Of a DNA stretch of 64,000 nt, positions 34,661 through 47,079 are shown piece after piece. The position numbers and the translations under genes are program-made. Each line of letters starts with the position of its first letter. Position 1 is the stretch's first letter. The notes beneath the pieces were generated by a model that saw only the letters and a program-made list of their open reading frames with translations, had not been told where the DNA came from and made no database searches. The stretch is from Ascaphus truei (lineage: Eukaryota > Chordata > Amphibia > Anura > Ascaphidae), in the NCBI GenBank assembly GCA_036426205.1, contig CM071573.1:76914159-76978158 (forward strand), in the 5' to 3' direction.

Positions 34661-35532
34661 GCGGTGTGTTGGGAGCCTTCCAGATATAGTATGAGTCCAA
34701 GAGTATTTATTACAAGTGCAAGATAAGGAGGTCAGCTGTACCTGGAGTCGCTAGTAAAGCCGTACATTATTTAAGGAGATGCTTCTTTTAAGAGGTTAAT
34801 TTTCAGCTGGGCTTTAAAAATGGGAGGGAAAGGAGCTAGGCTAATTTTGTAGAAGAGTGTTCCCACGGTTTGGAGAAATTAGTCAACAGGGTCCATCATA
34901 TGTGGCCCAGAATAAGTAGGCAGGACCTTAGCATGCAGAGTCCTCTCCAGCGTGTAAGATACAGACAGTGTGATAAACCTTTAGTCTTCACCGATGATCA
35001 CTGCTACTTACCTATTTGACAGCTGAGATGTTTTTTTAATGGAATATAATATTTTATACTTAGCTCAAGTGCACAAGTTTATCATTACATTAATACACAT
35101 CCACCTCTGTCTTTCTGACTGTTTTCCACTGTGTTAACTAAGACAATGCCAGTATTTTTATTTTATTGTTGCCCGTATATTGTTTTAAGCCCATTAGAGT
35201 TGGCGGACGCCGTATATTTCTGTTGTTTTATTTTGACGGTAATTGCCTGTTTTTATCTATTTTTAAATTAAATGCAGTTAAATTACGCTTTGTTTTCCAT
35301 ATAATTTAGTTCTAATCATGAATTAATCCTGGATAAATATTGTGAAGATGTTTAGAGGGTGCATATTTACAATCGCAAATACGACTCAAGCAAAAAGAAG
35401 GGAAGTTTTTTCTCAGTACAAAAAACTGGGGAGATAACTTGCTCACTTATATGTTTTAAATTGGATGATTTTACCCCTTAGATTGGGCGGAACCTCAAGA
35501 CTGAACTTCAAAAGAAGCAGCAAACAGCAAAT
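34661..35532. other. AT-rich stretch without recognised feature
   Basis: Nothing supported. Confidence 0.5.
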
Positions 35533-35845
35533 AACAATATCACTTGTGAGCACATTCACATATCTTAGACAGGTCTGCAGTCCTGCTTTTTCACATCATC
35601 TCTTAGCATACAGCGCTTCCATTGCAGCCAAGGATTCTGGGAAATGACATGCACATGAGCGCACAGTGTCACCTTTTGTTTCAAATCCATTTAAACATGG
35701 ACCCTTATAAGCTCATGCCTTCTGCACTACACCGCTTTTCATCACAGCCCGGGTTACAGACGTGAATAGCCGGTAAACCTACTCACCGACAGTTGCCATT
35801 TCACAGGGCTGCACTGGAAGCACTGTTTGCTAAGAGATCATTTTT
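35533..35845 (-). repeat. R-module repeat with truncated ribozyme end
   Basis: The minus-sense module (35545-35690) is followed by the linker 'aaacatggacccttataag' shared with the 13.3-kb copy. It breaks off at 'cctactcaccgacagttg', just where the hammerhead should begin. A plus-sense module fragment follows (35805-35842), giving another inverted junction. Confidence 0.55.
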
Positions 35846-35861
35846 TATTTTTTATTTATTC

Positions 35862-35920
35862 ATAAAAATGTGTTACCAGGAAGTAATACAGTGAGAGTTG
35901 CCTCTCGTTTTCAGGTATGT
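35862..35920 (-). repeat. (TAAA)n-tailed repeat fragment
   Basis: The complement of 'ctctcactgtattacttcct' plus a TAAA-like tail. Other copies end at 32358, 34303 and 42262. This is probably a LINE or SINE 3' end of unknown family. Confidence 0.55.
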
Positions 35921-36010
35921 CCTGGGCACAGAGTTATGATGGCAAAAAGATGGTTACAAATACATAGGGGCCTATTCACAAAACAGTGATAAAATCCGTA
36001 CATTTGCGAC

Positions 36011-37970
36011 AATGGGGCTTATGCACTAAGCGCCGGGGGAAAATATCGTCGGGCTTTTTAAATCGCCAGTTTTGACAGCGTTACTATCACGGTTTGCAGA
36101 AAGCCCAGAATACCCGTGATAGCAACATTTGCAAAACTGGCGAGTAGCCGGCGACGTGATGATCGCCTCTCTGACAAGGGCTCACCCGGCGATTTCTTTC
36201 TGCTGCAGAGAGAGACGCCTCTCCCTGCGCAAATCTCGCCAGAGATCACATTTTTTTTAATATAAAATGTAATATTAGTTTATTGTAACAGGGGGTCTCC
36301 GGAGCAGAACCTCGTTGACTTGAGGTCTTGGGACCCCCTGCTTCCGAGATACAGTCCCCGTTATCTCCTATGCATTTTATTCCCACGGTCACGTGACGCG
36401 GGACATTTAAATGCATAGGAGATACCATAATGGGGCCTTTACCTTGGGAAGCAGGGGGTCCCCGGACCTCAAATCAACGAGGTTCTGCTCCGAGACCCCC
36501 CGCTACAATACACTAGTATAAAAACTAAAATAAAAAATTGAACACATTCGTTACCGTAGCGGCTATCTGCTATGGTAATGAAGCAGCTTTAATGTAATTT
36601 TTATTAGTAGTGTGCAGGAGCAGGGGGTCTCCTGAGATGAACCGCATTGATTACAGCCTCAGGGACACCCTCTGCCCCCACTAAAGCTGCTGTTGTTCCT
36701 TAACCCCTTCATTGCCTTAGCGGTTAGCCGCTAAGTTAATGAAGTTGCCTTTAAATACATTTTTATTGCATGGGATTCATGCCGGGGGCCTCCGGTGCTG
36801 ACATTAATGGGTGTCAGCTCCTGAAACTCCCGGCATCAATCCGATGCAGGAAAAATGCAATTTTTTTTCTAAGTCCCCATCTCGTCGCTTCTCGGCAGCT
36901 TCTCACAACCTTCCTGCCAACTTTTCCTGGTGGGATGATTTTGAGAGGAAATTTCTACTCTAGAGCCGCTATTAGGCTCGATAAGCTAATTGGTGGCTAC
37001 TAGAATTACACGAGTTAGAAAATCTGCCGATTTGGCATTTTTGGCATTCTTTGGCATTTTTTTCTCGGAATTTTTTTGACAAAAAGGGCTTTTAACGCCG
37101 ACTTATCGGGGCTTACTGAATAGCAGTAGGCTTAGTTGGCGAAAAGGCCTCGATAAGTGGCTTATCGGCACCTATGCATTTATTTATCACGCTTTAAGAA
37201 ATGAGGCCAAAAAGCAGGATTCACTAAGAAATGAAGGCCATTTTTTAAGGGCGATAAAAAAATGCACTATTGTCCGGCCTGTTTTTTGTATCAGTGCTAT
37301 CGCGCTATAAATACAATGGCGTGATAGCTGATAGAAAAACTGCAGCCTGTAAGAGCTGCATGGAGACACTGCTGTCTCCATGCACGGTTCTTATAGGCAA
37401 ATAAAAATATTGATTTTGACAATAGTGTACATGAGCAGGGGGTATCCTGAGCTGAACCTCATTGGTCTCAGCCTCGGGGATCCCCTACTTCACGAGATAC
37501 AGGCCCGTTATGGGGTGCCGGTATCCCCTGTGCTTTTAAATCTCCCGCATCACGTGGGGGATTTAAATCCTGCACTGGGATACCGGCACCCCCTAACGGG
37601 GCTTGTATCTCATGACGTACGGGGTCCCCGAGGCTGAAACCAATGCTGTTCAGCTCAGGAGACCACCTGCTCATGTACACAATTATCAAAATCCCAATAA
37701 CAATTTAAAAAAATGATTTACTGTAGCGGCTATCCGCTATGGAAATGAAGCAGCTTTAATTTAATTTTTATTACTTGTGGAGCAGGGGGTTTCCTGAGAT
37801 ATACCGCATTGATTTCAGCTTCGGGGACCTCCTGCTTCCCGAGCTACAGGCCTCAATATAAGGTGCCTGCATCTCTTCCAGTATTTAAATACCACGGTCA
37901 CGTGATGCGGACGATTTAAAAATGGCAGCGATGCCGGCACCCGATGCCCCATACCAGGGCCTGTAATTCC
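36011..37970. mobile_element. Composite of palindromic DNA-transposon modules (families B and C)
   Basis: A block starting 'ggggcttatgcactaagcg' (36011-36270) leads into a family B palindrome (36285-36505). Partial and complete B palindromes follow at 36622-36687, 37433-37675 and 37783-37970. Between them a recurring word, 'gtagcggctatc' plus 'aatgaagcagctttaat', appears at about 36555 and 37727, with a related form at 36711. The same C-then-B order occurs at 63350-63720, so these are parts of one larger non-autonomous transposon. No transposase frame. Confidence 0.55.
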
Positions 37971-38004
37971 AGAAGTATATATATATACAATTGTGTGTGT
38001 GCAC

Positions 38005-38185
38005 CCATGTGCATGTCATTTCCCAGAATCCCTGGTTGCAATGGAAGCACTGTATGCTAGGAGATAAAGGTGAAAAGCAGGGCTACAGACCTGTCTGAGA
38101 CATGTGAATGTGCTCACAAGTGATTTTTGTATTTATTTAATAAAAACATGTGTGTGTGTGTGTGCGTGTGCGTGTGCGTGTGCGT

Positions 38186-38226
<41 letters not shown>

Positions 38227-38240
38227 TGTGTATGTGTAAT
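38005..38240 (+). repeat. R-module repeat followed by (TG)n microsatellite
   Basis: The plus-sense module ('gtgcatgtcatttcccag' to 'gacctgtctgagacatg') ends near 38130. A TG/CGTG microsatellite follows at 38148-38236. Confidence 0.7.
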
Positions 38241-38509
38241 TACATTGGGCCATTTGAATGAACGAATGAATAATATCTAGCTTAAAGCAGCAATCTCACT
38301 TCTGGACATTGCACCTGGCAGCAGCACAACAGGAGATAAGGACCAGCACAGTTCAAGCACAAATAATAGATGCTAATCACAGCATCTATTAGCATCAATA
38401 AATGAAGGAAAGGACATACATAATAGGGACATTTGCTCATTCATGACCCAATGCAGAATGTTGTAATGTTTATTTCTGAAGGTGTTATGGAATCACCAGA
38501 CCAGCTTAA

Positions 38510-39660
38510 GCGATGATCTCTTGGTTATCAGATTAGAGCAGAAAGAAAGAAATGGTGGTGGAAGGGACTGCTATGTATGTTAAGGTTGTAAAATCAGAGC
38601 AGGATGTAATTTCTCTCCAGAAGGACTTGGATAGATGGGAAACTTGGGCAGGTAAATGGCAGATGAGATTTAATACAGATAAATGTAAGGTTATGCATTT
38701 GGGAAACAAATAAAAAGGCGATTTACAAATTAAATGGGAATACATTTGGAGAATTCTTGATGGAGAAGGATTTAGGAGTGCTTGTAGACAGCAGACTTGG
38801 CAATAGTGCCCAATGTCAGGCAGTAGCTGCAAAGGCAAATACGATCTTATGTTGCATTAAACAGGGTTTGGGTGGAAGGGAAGTAACACAATTATGCCCC
38901 TCTATAAAGCATTAGTAAGACTGCACCTTGAATATGGAATACAGTTTTGGGTACCACTCCACAAAAAAATCATTATGAAACTAGAAAAAGCGCAAAGAAG
39001 AGCCACAAAATGAATAAAGGGGATGGAAAATCATACAGTACTTATGAGGAGAGGCTAGCTAAATTAGATTTGTTTACATTAGAAAAGATGTGTGTAAGAG
39101 GGGATTTGATAACTATATATAAATATATTAGGGGACATCTTTCAAAATAACTATTCATCCCATGGTACAAATGACACAGGGTCGTCACTTTAGGTTGGAG
39201 GAAAAGAGATGTTCACCAATAATGAAGGAAAGGGGTCTTTACAGTAAGAGCAGTTCAAATGTGGAATTCATTACCCATGGAGACTGTGATGGCAGATACA
39301 AAAAATATCTTCAAAAAAAAAGGTTGGACATCTTTTTTTAAGGAAAGATTTACAGGGATATACCAAATAAGTAAACATAGGAAGGATGTTGATCCAGGGA
39401 GTTGGGAATTAAATTTCCACTTATGAGACATTAGATGATGTTTCACTGGGGTTTTTTGTATTGTATTGTATGTATTTATTTATATAGCGCCATTAATGTA
39501 CATAGCGCTTTTTGTTTGCCTTCCTCTGGACCAAATACTGCAATTACAAATATAGGATAAAGTATCTGTCGTCTAAATTTAGCATAGGTTGAACTTGATG
39601 GACATGTGTCCTTTTTCAACCTCATCTACTATGCAACTATTTAACAATGCAACTATATGA
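38510..39660 (+). pseudogene. CR1-type LINE relic (RT C-terminal region and 3' end)
   Basis: Near 38646 the plus strand encodes WAGKWQMRFNTDKCKVMH, a hallmark stretch of CR1/L2-like reverse transcriptases. LGVLVDSRLGNSAQ and [11 protein letters not shown] follow. Frameshifts and stops occur throughout. The 3' end runs through 'ttgaacttgatggac' to 'actatgcaactat' repeats. An unrelated 'tatatagcgccattaatg' word is inserted near 39480. The 3' part matches 32359-32725. Confidence 0.7.
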
Positions 39661-40775
39661 TGCAAAGTATGTATGTGCGATATGTATAGTTTTATTTAAA
39701 TTGTGTCAACATTGTATGCAGCGCTGTGCAAAATTACAAAACAAGGTCAATAAAGAACAAACACTAGGGAGAAGTGCTATAGCTAAATGACAACATATGG
39801 TACAGGGAGACAAAGGCACAACTATTTAAATCTAAACGTGGTTCCCATTTATTTTAATAACTCCATTTATTTATTTCAGTTACCAAGGAAGATATATTAA
39901 GATGTAAATACTGTAGGATCAATGCAAGTACTGTATGCAAAGCAATCAATGTAACATTCTGCGACTTCACTTGCTTTATCACTGACTAAGCAGGATCAGA
40001 GTGGTATCCAAATTCTCCAATCCTTTTGGACATGCTCACACAGGCAGCTCTCTCCCATTAATTAAACGGAGTATTATTCAAATTGTGTTGGCTTCACTTT
40101 CTAATCTCTAAGAAAGCATTTGCCTACCTTCCTAAACACTTGTGTGCACAGGGACTGTCTCTTCTTTAAGGATGCCCTGATTATCTTTGGTGCAGCAGGT
40201 TTATTTCTTCATCAGCGCTTATTCAAACCTTTATTAAAAAGAATTGCAAATGTTAACCCCTTCTTGTCCCGAGAGGTCTGCATTGCCATAAACCACACTG
40301 CAGGCCCGTGTGGCAGCATAGGAGTCAACGGTGTTCTACCCATAAAGACAATGAGGACAGACCGTGGCTTTGAATTGCAGTGATTCAAAATAGAAGTGGG
40401 CAATTTTGATCACAGCCCTGATTCCAAATGGAAATAAAACAAGCCAAGGCACAGACTTTAGCAGGCTTTTTAACTTCAGCTGAGCTGTTGAATCCCCCAT
40501 GGATCTTCGGCAGAAATGCTTTTGAGTGAATTCAGTGACAAAAACCATTGACATTTAAAGAGGTTGAAAGGTGAAAAGGATCAATTAAGGACCGTAAGTC
40601 TGGTCGAGTTGTAGCAATTTGACTGCACAGAAAATAGCTTCAAAATCGCAGTACAGCGAGCAGTATAAATGATAGATCTGAGAATTAAAAAGGCATGAAA
40701 TCAATTTGACAGTCTTCTCTAAATGTACTGCACCTTGCCTAGACGGCATCAAACTTGAATTCGATTCAAGTAGAA
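39661..40775. other. Stretch without recognised feature
   Basis: A short 'cattgtatgcagcgctgtgc' repeat word lies near 39710. Nothing else could be supported. Confidence 0.45.
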
Positions 40776-40924
40776 CAGGGGTGCTCAACTCCAGTCCTCA
40801 AGACCCCCCAGCAGGTGAGGATTTCAGGATATCCCTGCTTCAGCACAGGTGGCTCACTCATTGGCTCAGTTGAAGGCTGAAGCAGAGATATCCTGTAAAC
40901 CTCACCTGTTGGGGGGGTTTTGAG
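40776..40924. repeat. Palindromic MITE, family A, left part (split by insertion)
   Basis: The family A left arm and most of the right arm end at 'tgttgggggggttttgag'. The outer right end resumes at 41914-41960 ('tttgaggactggagttgag'). A 989-bp insertion separates the two parts. Confidence 0.75.
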
Positions 40925-41913
40925 ATGTATCTAGATATGATCCGAGAGGGTCTGAAGTTCCCCAAATACTGCACTCAATACATAAAGGAAAAGTGATAGG
41001 CCTCTCGCAGTCCTTCAGATTAATGTTCTGATAGGCGGTCTCATCGACCTATTTGGATTAGCAATGTAAAAAATAAAAAATAATAAAACTTTAATTACAT
41101 CCAAAAATATGAGTACACAATGAAATTAAGTATATACAATAGGAAGTCTTAAAATCCTCATAGTGATGTGGTGAACGAATAGTCTCAGGGGTGTCTCGCA
41201 CATACACACATATATGATATATCTTGCAATATATCCATGCCAGGGCACATAAATAGCATACAAATATGCATATGGGTTCCCTGTTCAAACCCTCATGAGT
41301 CTATTACCAGCTCAGGATAGGTGTATCAGTAAGCATGTTATGTCAATAAACAAACCTGTATGAAGTACAGCATGTAGCAATAGCTATCGTTGAATACAGG
41401 GAAATATTCAGTACAGTACAGTACAGTATAGTGCTTGATATGGAAATACACCACAGCCATACAGACTGTAATGATATCTAAGCACCTAATATTAGCCCAA
41501 ATTATCTAAAAGGCTAGGTAAGTACTGGTAACTTATCTAATACAAAATACTAATACAAAATAGATATCTGAAATAGGCGGAATGATCTCTAGTACACATG
41601 TGTATGTTATAGCCTCTGAAGTCAGATAACGCTAAGATACATAGAGAATTACTGCGATGTTACAAAAACGAAATGCGAGCTAGAACATACAGATATATTA
41701 GGCTGTAATTTTCATATTCTCTATTATCCACATTAGTGGTCACGGCGGGCCCACTGAGAGATAAAAACCACCGATATACAAGCCATGGGTTGGATCAGTG
41801 TTCCGGAGGTGTCGCCACTTCATTTATGTCATCAGCGTGACGCCTTCCTTGCCGACGTACGTTTCACACGCAAGCCGTGCTTCATCAGGGAGGCGGAGTC
41901 TATCTTGTTATAT
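40925..41913 (-). mobile_element. 1-kb element with 5' hammerhead, inserted in a MITE
   Basis: A near-identical 14-bp direct repeat, G-run plus TTTGAG, borders the insert (40911-40924 and about 41914-41928). It lies where the interrupted family A MITE would be continuous. In minus-strand sense the element begins about 13 nt before a hammerhead motif (41841-41900) and runs about 940 nt further. No coding frame was recognised. Long target duplication and a 5' ribozyme suggest target-primed retrotransposition of a non-autonomous, Penelope-like element. Confidence 0.55.
41841..41900 (-). ncRNA. Hammerhead ribozyme motif, type I (site c)
   Basis: Read on the minus strand. CTGATGA (41888-41882) is followed by an extra A, then stem II GCACG-GCTTG-CGTGT (5 bp including a G-T pair) and GAAA (41865-41862). 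Stem III is the loopless palindrome CGTACG, then TC as the cleavage dinucleotide (41855-41854). Stem I pairs in two blocks, CC/GG next to the core and CGCC/GGCG beyond an internal loop, as in natural hammerheads whose stem I loop contacts stem II. The extra A departs from consensus. Confidence 0.6.
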
Positions 41914-41960
41914 GGGGGGGGGTTTGAGGACTGGAGTTGAGAACCCCTGTCTTGGAGGGC
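41914..41960. repeat. Palindromic MITE, family A, right end after insertion
   Basis: 'gaggactggagttgagaacc' completes the family A element that started at 40776. Confidence 0.7.
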
Positions 41961-42179
41961 TATTTAATGTAGTAAAGTAATGTAGTCTTCCGGAGACTCT
42001 CACTGCCGCCACCAGTCTAAATTCTTTATACAGTAAACTAAGGCTGTCTCACATTATAATCTGGTCTGTAACTGTTACATATGCCTATAATATATATTAC
42101 TTTAACTGTGCATCAATGTCTTGTATATAATGTACTGTATAACCTTTTCACTTATTGTAACCATGTATTTGTCATTATA

Positions 42180-42262
42180 ACTCTGTGCCCAGGATATACC
42201 TGAAAATGAGAGGTAACTCTCAATGTATTACTTCCTGGTAACACATTTTATAAATAAATAAA
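42180..42262 (+). repeat. (TAAA)n-tailed repeat
   Basis: Reads 'gaggtaactctcaatgtatt' and 'acttcctggtaacac', then 'ataaataaataaa'. Same family as the sequences ending at 32358 and 34303. Confidence 0.6.
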
Positions 42263-43690
42263 AATAAAGAACTACATAGACTACACTATCATCATCATTG
42301 TGATCCACAGTTCACTACATTTAGAAGCCCTACTGATAACCAAGGTCGACTTCACATGAGCTGTTATAACACCAAGATGAGAAACAAAACTCACAAAGTA
42401 GATGTTTCCATGCTTGTATTACCATGCATCATGTAATCAACCTGAGGGTGCTGTGTTTATAAGAAAGGGTGCTGTGTTTATAAGAAAGTGCATTGTCCAT
42501 GAATAATTGGTACAGGGCACATTTAATCTCTAAACTGTGATATGTTCATGTAAAAACTCTCATGCAACATTTTAGGCCCGTGGAATTGCTTCTTTCTTTG
42601 GCTTATTGTATTCATATTGGTGGCAGTGCTAACATATTCATCTTACAGAGAAGGTCACCTGCAAACCTGTGACCTTGAGGCATTTTTAAATGAGTAAGCC
42701 CTGCTATGATTTCCCACACAGCCTGAATGTTAAGTCTTCTGCTTTCTACAACCCAGTGCTGAAAGAAAGAATACAGCATTCTACCTGATGTCCTGCAGAG
42801 TGATGTATCAAGGCAGTTTTGGAACAAAATGGACACAAAGAGATTTGCTTTCTTCTTCATTTACAGTTCGCCTTTGGTGGTGATCTATCATTGCAAAGAA
42901 ACGTTTTTGTCAGGCAGTGAAAGGGTTAGCTGTGCCGTGTGGAAAATGGAATTTCAGCATAATTGACCAGTTAACCAATTAATTCAGCGGGTCAGGCTTC
43001 TCGGCTGCAGAGGACTCGTGGGCAAAAATGAAAAGGTTTCAGAAATAGAATATGGAAATGTTTGCCAACAGTAGCCATTTGGCTTAATGCTTCCCCTCTA
43101 GTCTTCTCAGAGAATGAGGTCGTTTATTGGTTCCGTTTTATAACTCTCTGATCTTGTGAGGTGCAGCGCAAGGAAAGAACCTTTGTGAATTATTAATGTG
43201 CTTATCTGCTTTGCAGCAGAACCATTAGCACATTTTACACAGGAAGCAGAAAAGAAGTGCTGAGCTCTGGCTCCATCCATTCAAATAAATAACATTTAGA
43301 CATGTTTGTAGCACAATTTCATGGGGCGTTCTTTCCAAACTGAACGAAATTAATTCTAAACAGTTATAACTGATTCACACTTTATTCCCCTCTTAAAATA
43401 AAATGGAAGGAATATGTTACTGGGTCAGTCCTTCATACATTCAAGTATATTATTGAATTAATTCCCTGTTTTGACTAGTCTTGGTTCTACCTTGAATAAA
43501 AGGATATGTCTGTAAGTAGGATAGGATGTTCCTTCTTGGGTGAGAAGTGTGTCAGAGAAGGAAGATGGGCAGTGTTGTTTTAACCTGTAGGGTCACAAAT
43601 TGCCACTGAAAGGAAAGTCTGGGGCAGAAAACTTAAGTAGATTTTAAGCAATCTGTAAATCAATGTATCAAATCTCTTCATCTTTCTAGA
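42263..43690. other. Stretch without recognised feature
   Basis: No gene or named repeat was recognised. A short direct repeat 'gggtgctgtgtttataagaa' lies at about 42447-42487. Confidence 0.45.
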
Positions 43691-43838
43691 GCAGGTGTGG
43701 CCAACTCCAGTCCTCAAGGGCCACCAACAGGTCAGTCTTCGACTGAGCCACTGACTGAGCCAACTGTGCTGAAACAGGGATATCCTCAAAACCTGACCGG
43801 TTGGTGGCCCTTGAGGACTGGAATTGGCCACCCCTGTG
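43691..43838. repeat. Palindromic MITE, family A, copy near 43.7 kb
   Basis: Complete termini 'ggccaactccagtcctcaag' and 'cttgaggactggaattggcc', with a shortened left inner arm. Confidence 0.8.
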
Positions 43839-43845
43839 GTATAGC

Positions 43846-44112
43846 AAGGGTGTGCAAACTGGGGGGCGCAAGATTTTTTTGTCGGGGCACAGTGGTTACA
43901 GAGGTCCCGAGCTCTTCAGCGCGAGGCCTCTGCAACTCACCTGAAATCAGCCGACTTCGGGCGACGCGTTGCCATGGCAATGCGGCGTCAAATGAAGTGC
44001 ACAGGGTCATGTGACATGACCCCGCTGCATCAGATTAAAGATAAGGGGTGGCGCGACACTGGGGGAGAGCAGGCAGGGGGGAACAGCGCAGAACGTTTGT
44101 GCACCCCTGTTC
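43846..44112. repeat. GC-rich MITE-like element
   Basis: Starts 'agggtgtgcaaactgggg' and ends 'cgtttgtgcacccctgtt', imperfectly inverted ends. The interior holds 'cgttgccatggcaatgcgg'. It lies 8 bp from the family A copy. Broken relatives lie at 11640-12180. Confidence 0.5.
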
Positions 44113-45850
44113 TAGAGTATCTATCAATCTACAGTATATTATTACTAATTGCCACGTATAACTGCTACATATTAACGATAACATACTGGCAGTAATCTGC
44201 GCTATTACAAAGCCACATTGTTTCTTTGTTTAAAGTAAAGGAATCCAATGTTTTTAAATGAGGAGAGAGATATGGATATGTGACTTTTCTGATCCCACAT
44301 CTTTGTTACCCTTCCTGCACACAAAAACGGGTGAGAACACAAAATGTGAAATCTTGTGTTTTTTTTTTTAAATATATAAGTTCTGTAGTATTTGATAATT
44401 CTTATTGCATTTTTTAAACTATTATTCAACTATTAATGCCATTTTTAAATGATTTTAAAGCATTCTTTGATTTCTATAGCAGGTTTTAGCTGACCGTCCA
44501 AGCAGTGCCAGATCTTTGCAACACTTCCCTTATTGTAATAATTTGTTGCTAATATTCCCAGCAGTTTGAGCTGTAGCAATAGATAATGTTTCCTTAGGCT
44601 CCGGCCCCAGTCCTCCCTGCTGCACGCGCGCGTGGTGGCATGGCGGTGCATGCAGAGACTACAGCCGCGATTGGCGGTCTGTAGGGGAGCATGGGGGCGG
44701 GGCCATGAAGGGGGGCGCAGCCATGACGGGGCATATCTGCCCTGCCTTTGGCTGTGCGCCGAACACGTGACCGCATCACGGCACGGGAAGACAAAATTCT
44801 TGTCTTCCCTGTTAGCGTACATGTCACACTGCTTTGCACGCCCACACACCCACAGCTACTGGGGCCTTCCCCACAGAGGGCTGTGCTGTGGTGTGTAGCG
44901 TGCACGCCGCCGTGACCACCGGGGACTCAGCCGTAGTAATATAAGGATACATTGTAGCTGCTGCGTTCCATTGACTGTAACAGCCATTATGTTAGTAAAA
45001 CCATGAGGATTTTTACAGATTTATAACGAGAGCACCAATCGATTGCCGGCTTAGGTAAGAATGTAGAATTATACATTGTCACATGCGTTACATTGTACAA
45101 ATAAGAAATGAACAAAAAGATAGAACTGTAGTATTGCTAGTAGCCTACAATGCATTGTGTGGCAATGTGTGTCCATTGCACACGTTTGAATTACATTAAT
45201 ATGTCTGGCTGCCATTAAATAAGGAATACGCTATGTGTTTTAGGGTATTGCTGCTTTGATACATCTACCCCAAGACAAATGCTTTTTCATTATGTACATC
45301 TACGCCCTCAGTGCCACCGAACATGCACGTTTAGGAAATGCCATTTTAAGAATGCTTGAGAAGGGGATTGGAAACATAATACAGGCCCTCTCATGTTTAC
45401 AGTTCTTATTGTAATGACTTCTGTTCAGGATTCTCTGTGTATACAGTGCCCTTGAGAAATCGTGCAGCCCATTTTTTATCGGGATACTCCCTGACACTGA
45501 AATCCGTCTGACCGCGACGTTTGCAGGAAGCAGACATCAATTATCTATAAATATAATATATCATGCAGTAAAAGTGAAAAATAGTGCAAGACCCGAAGGT
45601 ACTTTGAACATGTGTTCGTTTTGAGGCTTCAGCATCTTATACTGTACATACTGTAAGTGGAAAATGTGTATTAAAGGTTTCATGTGCAGTTACAGGATAA
45701 GTTACACATGATGCAGTATTATAATCGGATGCATTAAATTCTACCAATCTGTCCATCATTCGATTTCAAATTCCTTGCATCAACAAAACTTGGCATAGAC
45801 AATTATGCCTGATAATCTGTGTCATATATATAAGTACTCCGATTAACAAG
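44113..45850. other. Stretch with one CpG-rich patch, no gene recognised
   Basis: A CpG-rich patch at 44595-44940 has weakly inverted ends and may be a further MITE. Its open frames on both strands have no motif. The rest is AT-rich and unassigned. Confidence 0.4.
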
Positions 45851-45859
45851 CTTTTTGTG

Positions 45860-45929
45860 TGTGTGTATATATATACATATATATATATACACATATATAT
45901 ATGTATATATATATAATAGGTATATCTCT

Positions 45930-45971
<42 letters not shown>

Positions 45972-46108
45972 ATATATAAAAACCCTGTCTTTCACCCTTA
46001 TCACCCACCCAGCCCACAGCACTTCCACTGCAGCAAGGGATTCTGGGAAATGACATGCAAATGAGCACACAGTGCCACACAGTGCCACACACACACACAC
46101 ACACACAT
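45860..46108 (-). repeat. TA microsatellite, R-module fragment and (CA)n
   Basis: TA repeats (45865-45980) run into a minus-sense R-module ('cacttccactgcagcaagg', 46020-46075), then a CA repeat (46085-46108). Confidence 0.7.
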
Positions 46109-46544
46109 TCTCCCCCCAGTTAGGTAGAGGCACTCATAACCGGACATGGCAGGTGAAGGGTCGGGGTGCTCGCTGTACAACTGGAAGGTTATTCAATAAA
46201 CAAAAATTGACTCGGCAAGACTGAGAAAGGTCCCAGGGGGAACGAAATGTTGACACAATCTAATTATAAATTGTGCCCTTTTTACAGGGATGTGCTGTCT
46301 GCCTCGATATACAGTATATCACACATACTAGAAGAAGAGTGTGCTAGGAATACCATATTATAATAAAATATCAATTTAAGAATAGTGCATCTAAGATCAA
46401 AATGTAGTGATAAAAGTAATATTGTGCTCAATAATAGCAGTGGGCACAATGTGTGTATATATACACACACACACACACACACACAAATATGCATATATAA
46501 ATATACTGTATATATATATATATAGAGAGAGAGAGAGACGCAGA

Positions 46545-46930
46545 CAGACAATGAAGAGCTCGACCGAAGCTGCACGAGCGGGACAGTAACCGACGCCTTT
46601 TCCCGATGCAGACCTTCGAACCCGAAGATACGACCGAGAGAGGAAGCACCTAACCGATCCGCAGAGTCATGCTAATCCCACAGAGACTCACCGTACCTGT
46701 TCGATAGATAGCGATCCCGTAGCGGCCGAGTAGAAGACTCCGAGGCCACCGACGCGAAATTCCCGATCACACTTCTATCACTCACCTAGTGCACCCGCGG
46801 GTGGAACCCCCAACCTCCTCGTTATCTTCTGCGGAGGGAGAAGAGAGAGACCGAAGAGACCCCCGAGAGATGATGACTTGAGATCATTTCATGACCCTAG
46901 AGGATTTGTGAGCGGGAATTTGCATCGAGA
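46545..46930. other. CpG-rich island of unknown nature between simple repeats
   Basis: Bordered by CA/TA/GA microsatellites at 46452-46535 and by GA-rich sequence and a GA array (about 46965-47075). The base composition differs sharply from surroundings, with many CG dinucleotides such as 'cgaccgaagctgcacgagcg'. No coding domain was recognised on either strand. It could be the 5' leader of an unidentified element. Confidence 0.35.
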
Positions 46931-47017
46931 AGGAATGGACTATCTTGCGTGCAGAAGGAAGAGGAGAGAGAAGAGAGAGTCGAGCGAGATGAGAGAGGAG
47001 TGTGGACGAGAGAGGAA

Positions 47018-47018
<1 letters not shown>

Positions 47019-47075
<57 letters not shown>
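47019..47075. repeat. (GA)n microsatellite
   Basis: A pure GA tract of about 55 nt. Confidence 0.9.

Positions 47076-47079
<4 letters not shown>

Noticed and set aside
46205..46255. Hammerhead-like word 'ctgagaaaggtcccaggggg' plus 'aacgaaatgttgac'
   Set aside because: The core lacks one base (CTGA-GAA) and stem II pairs poorly. Probably related by descent to ribozyme elements but not a credible fold.
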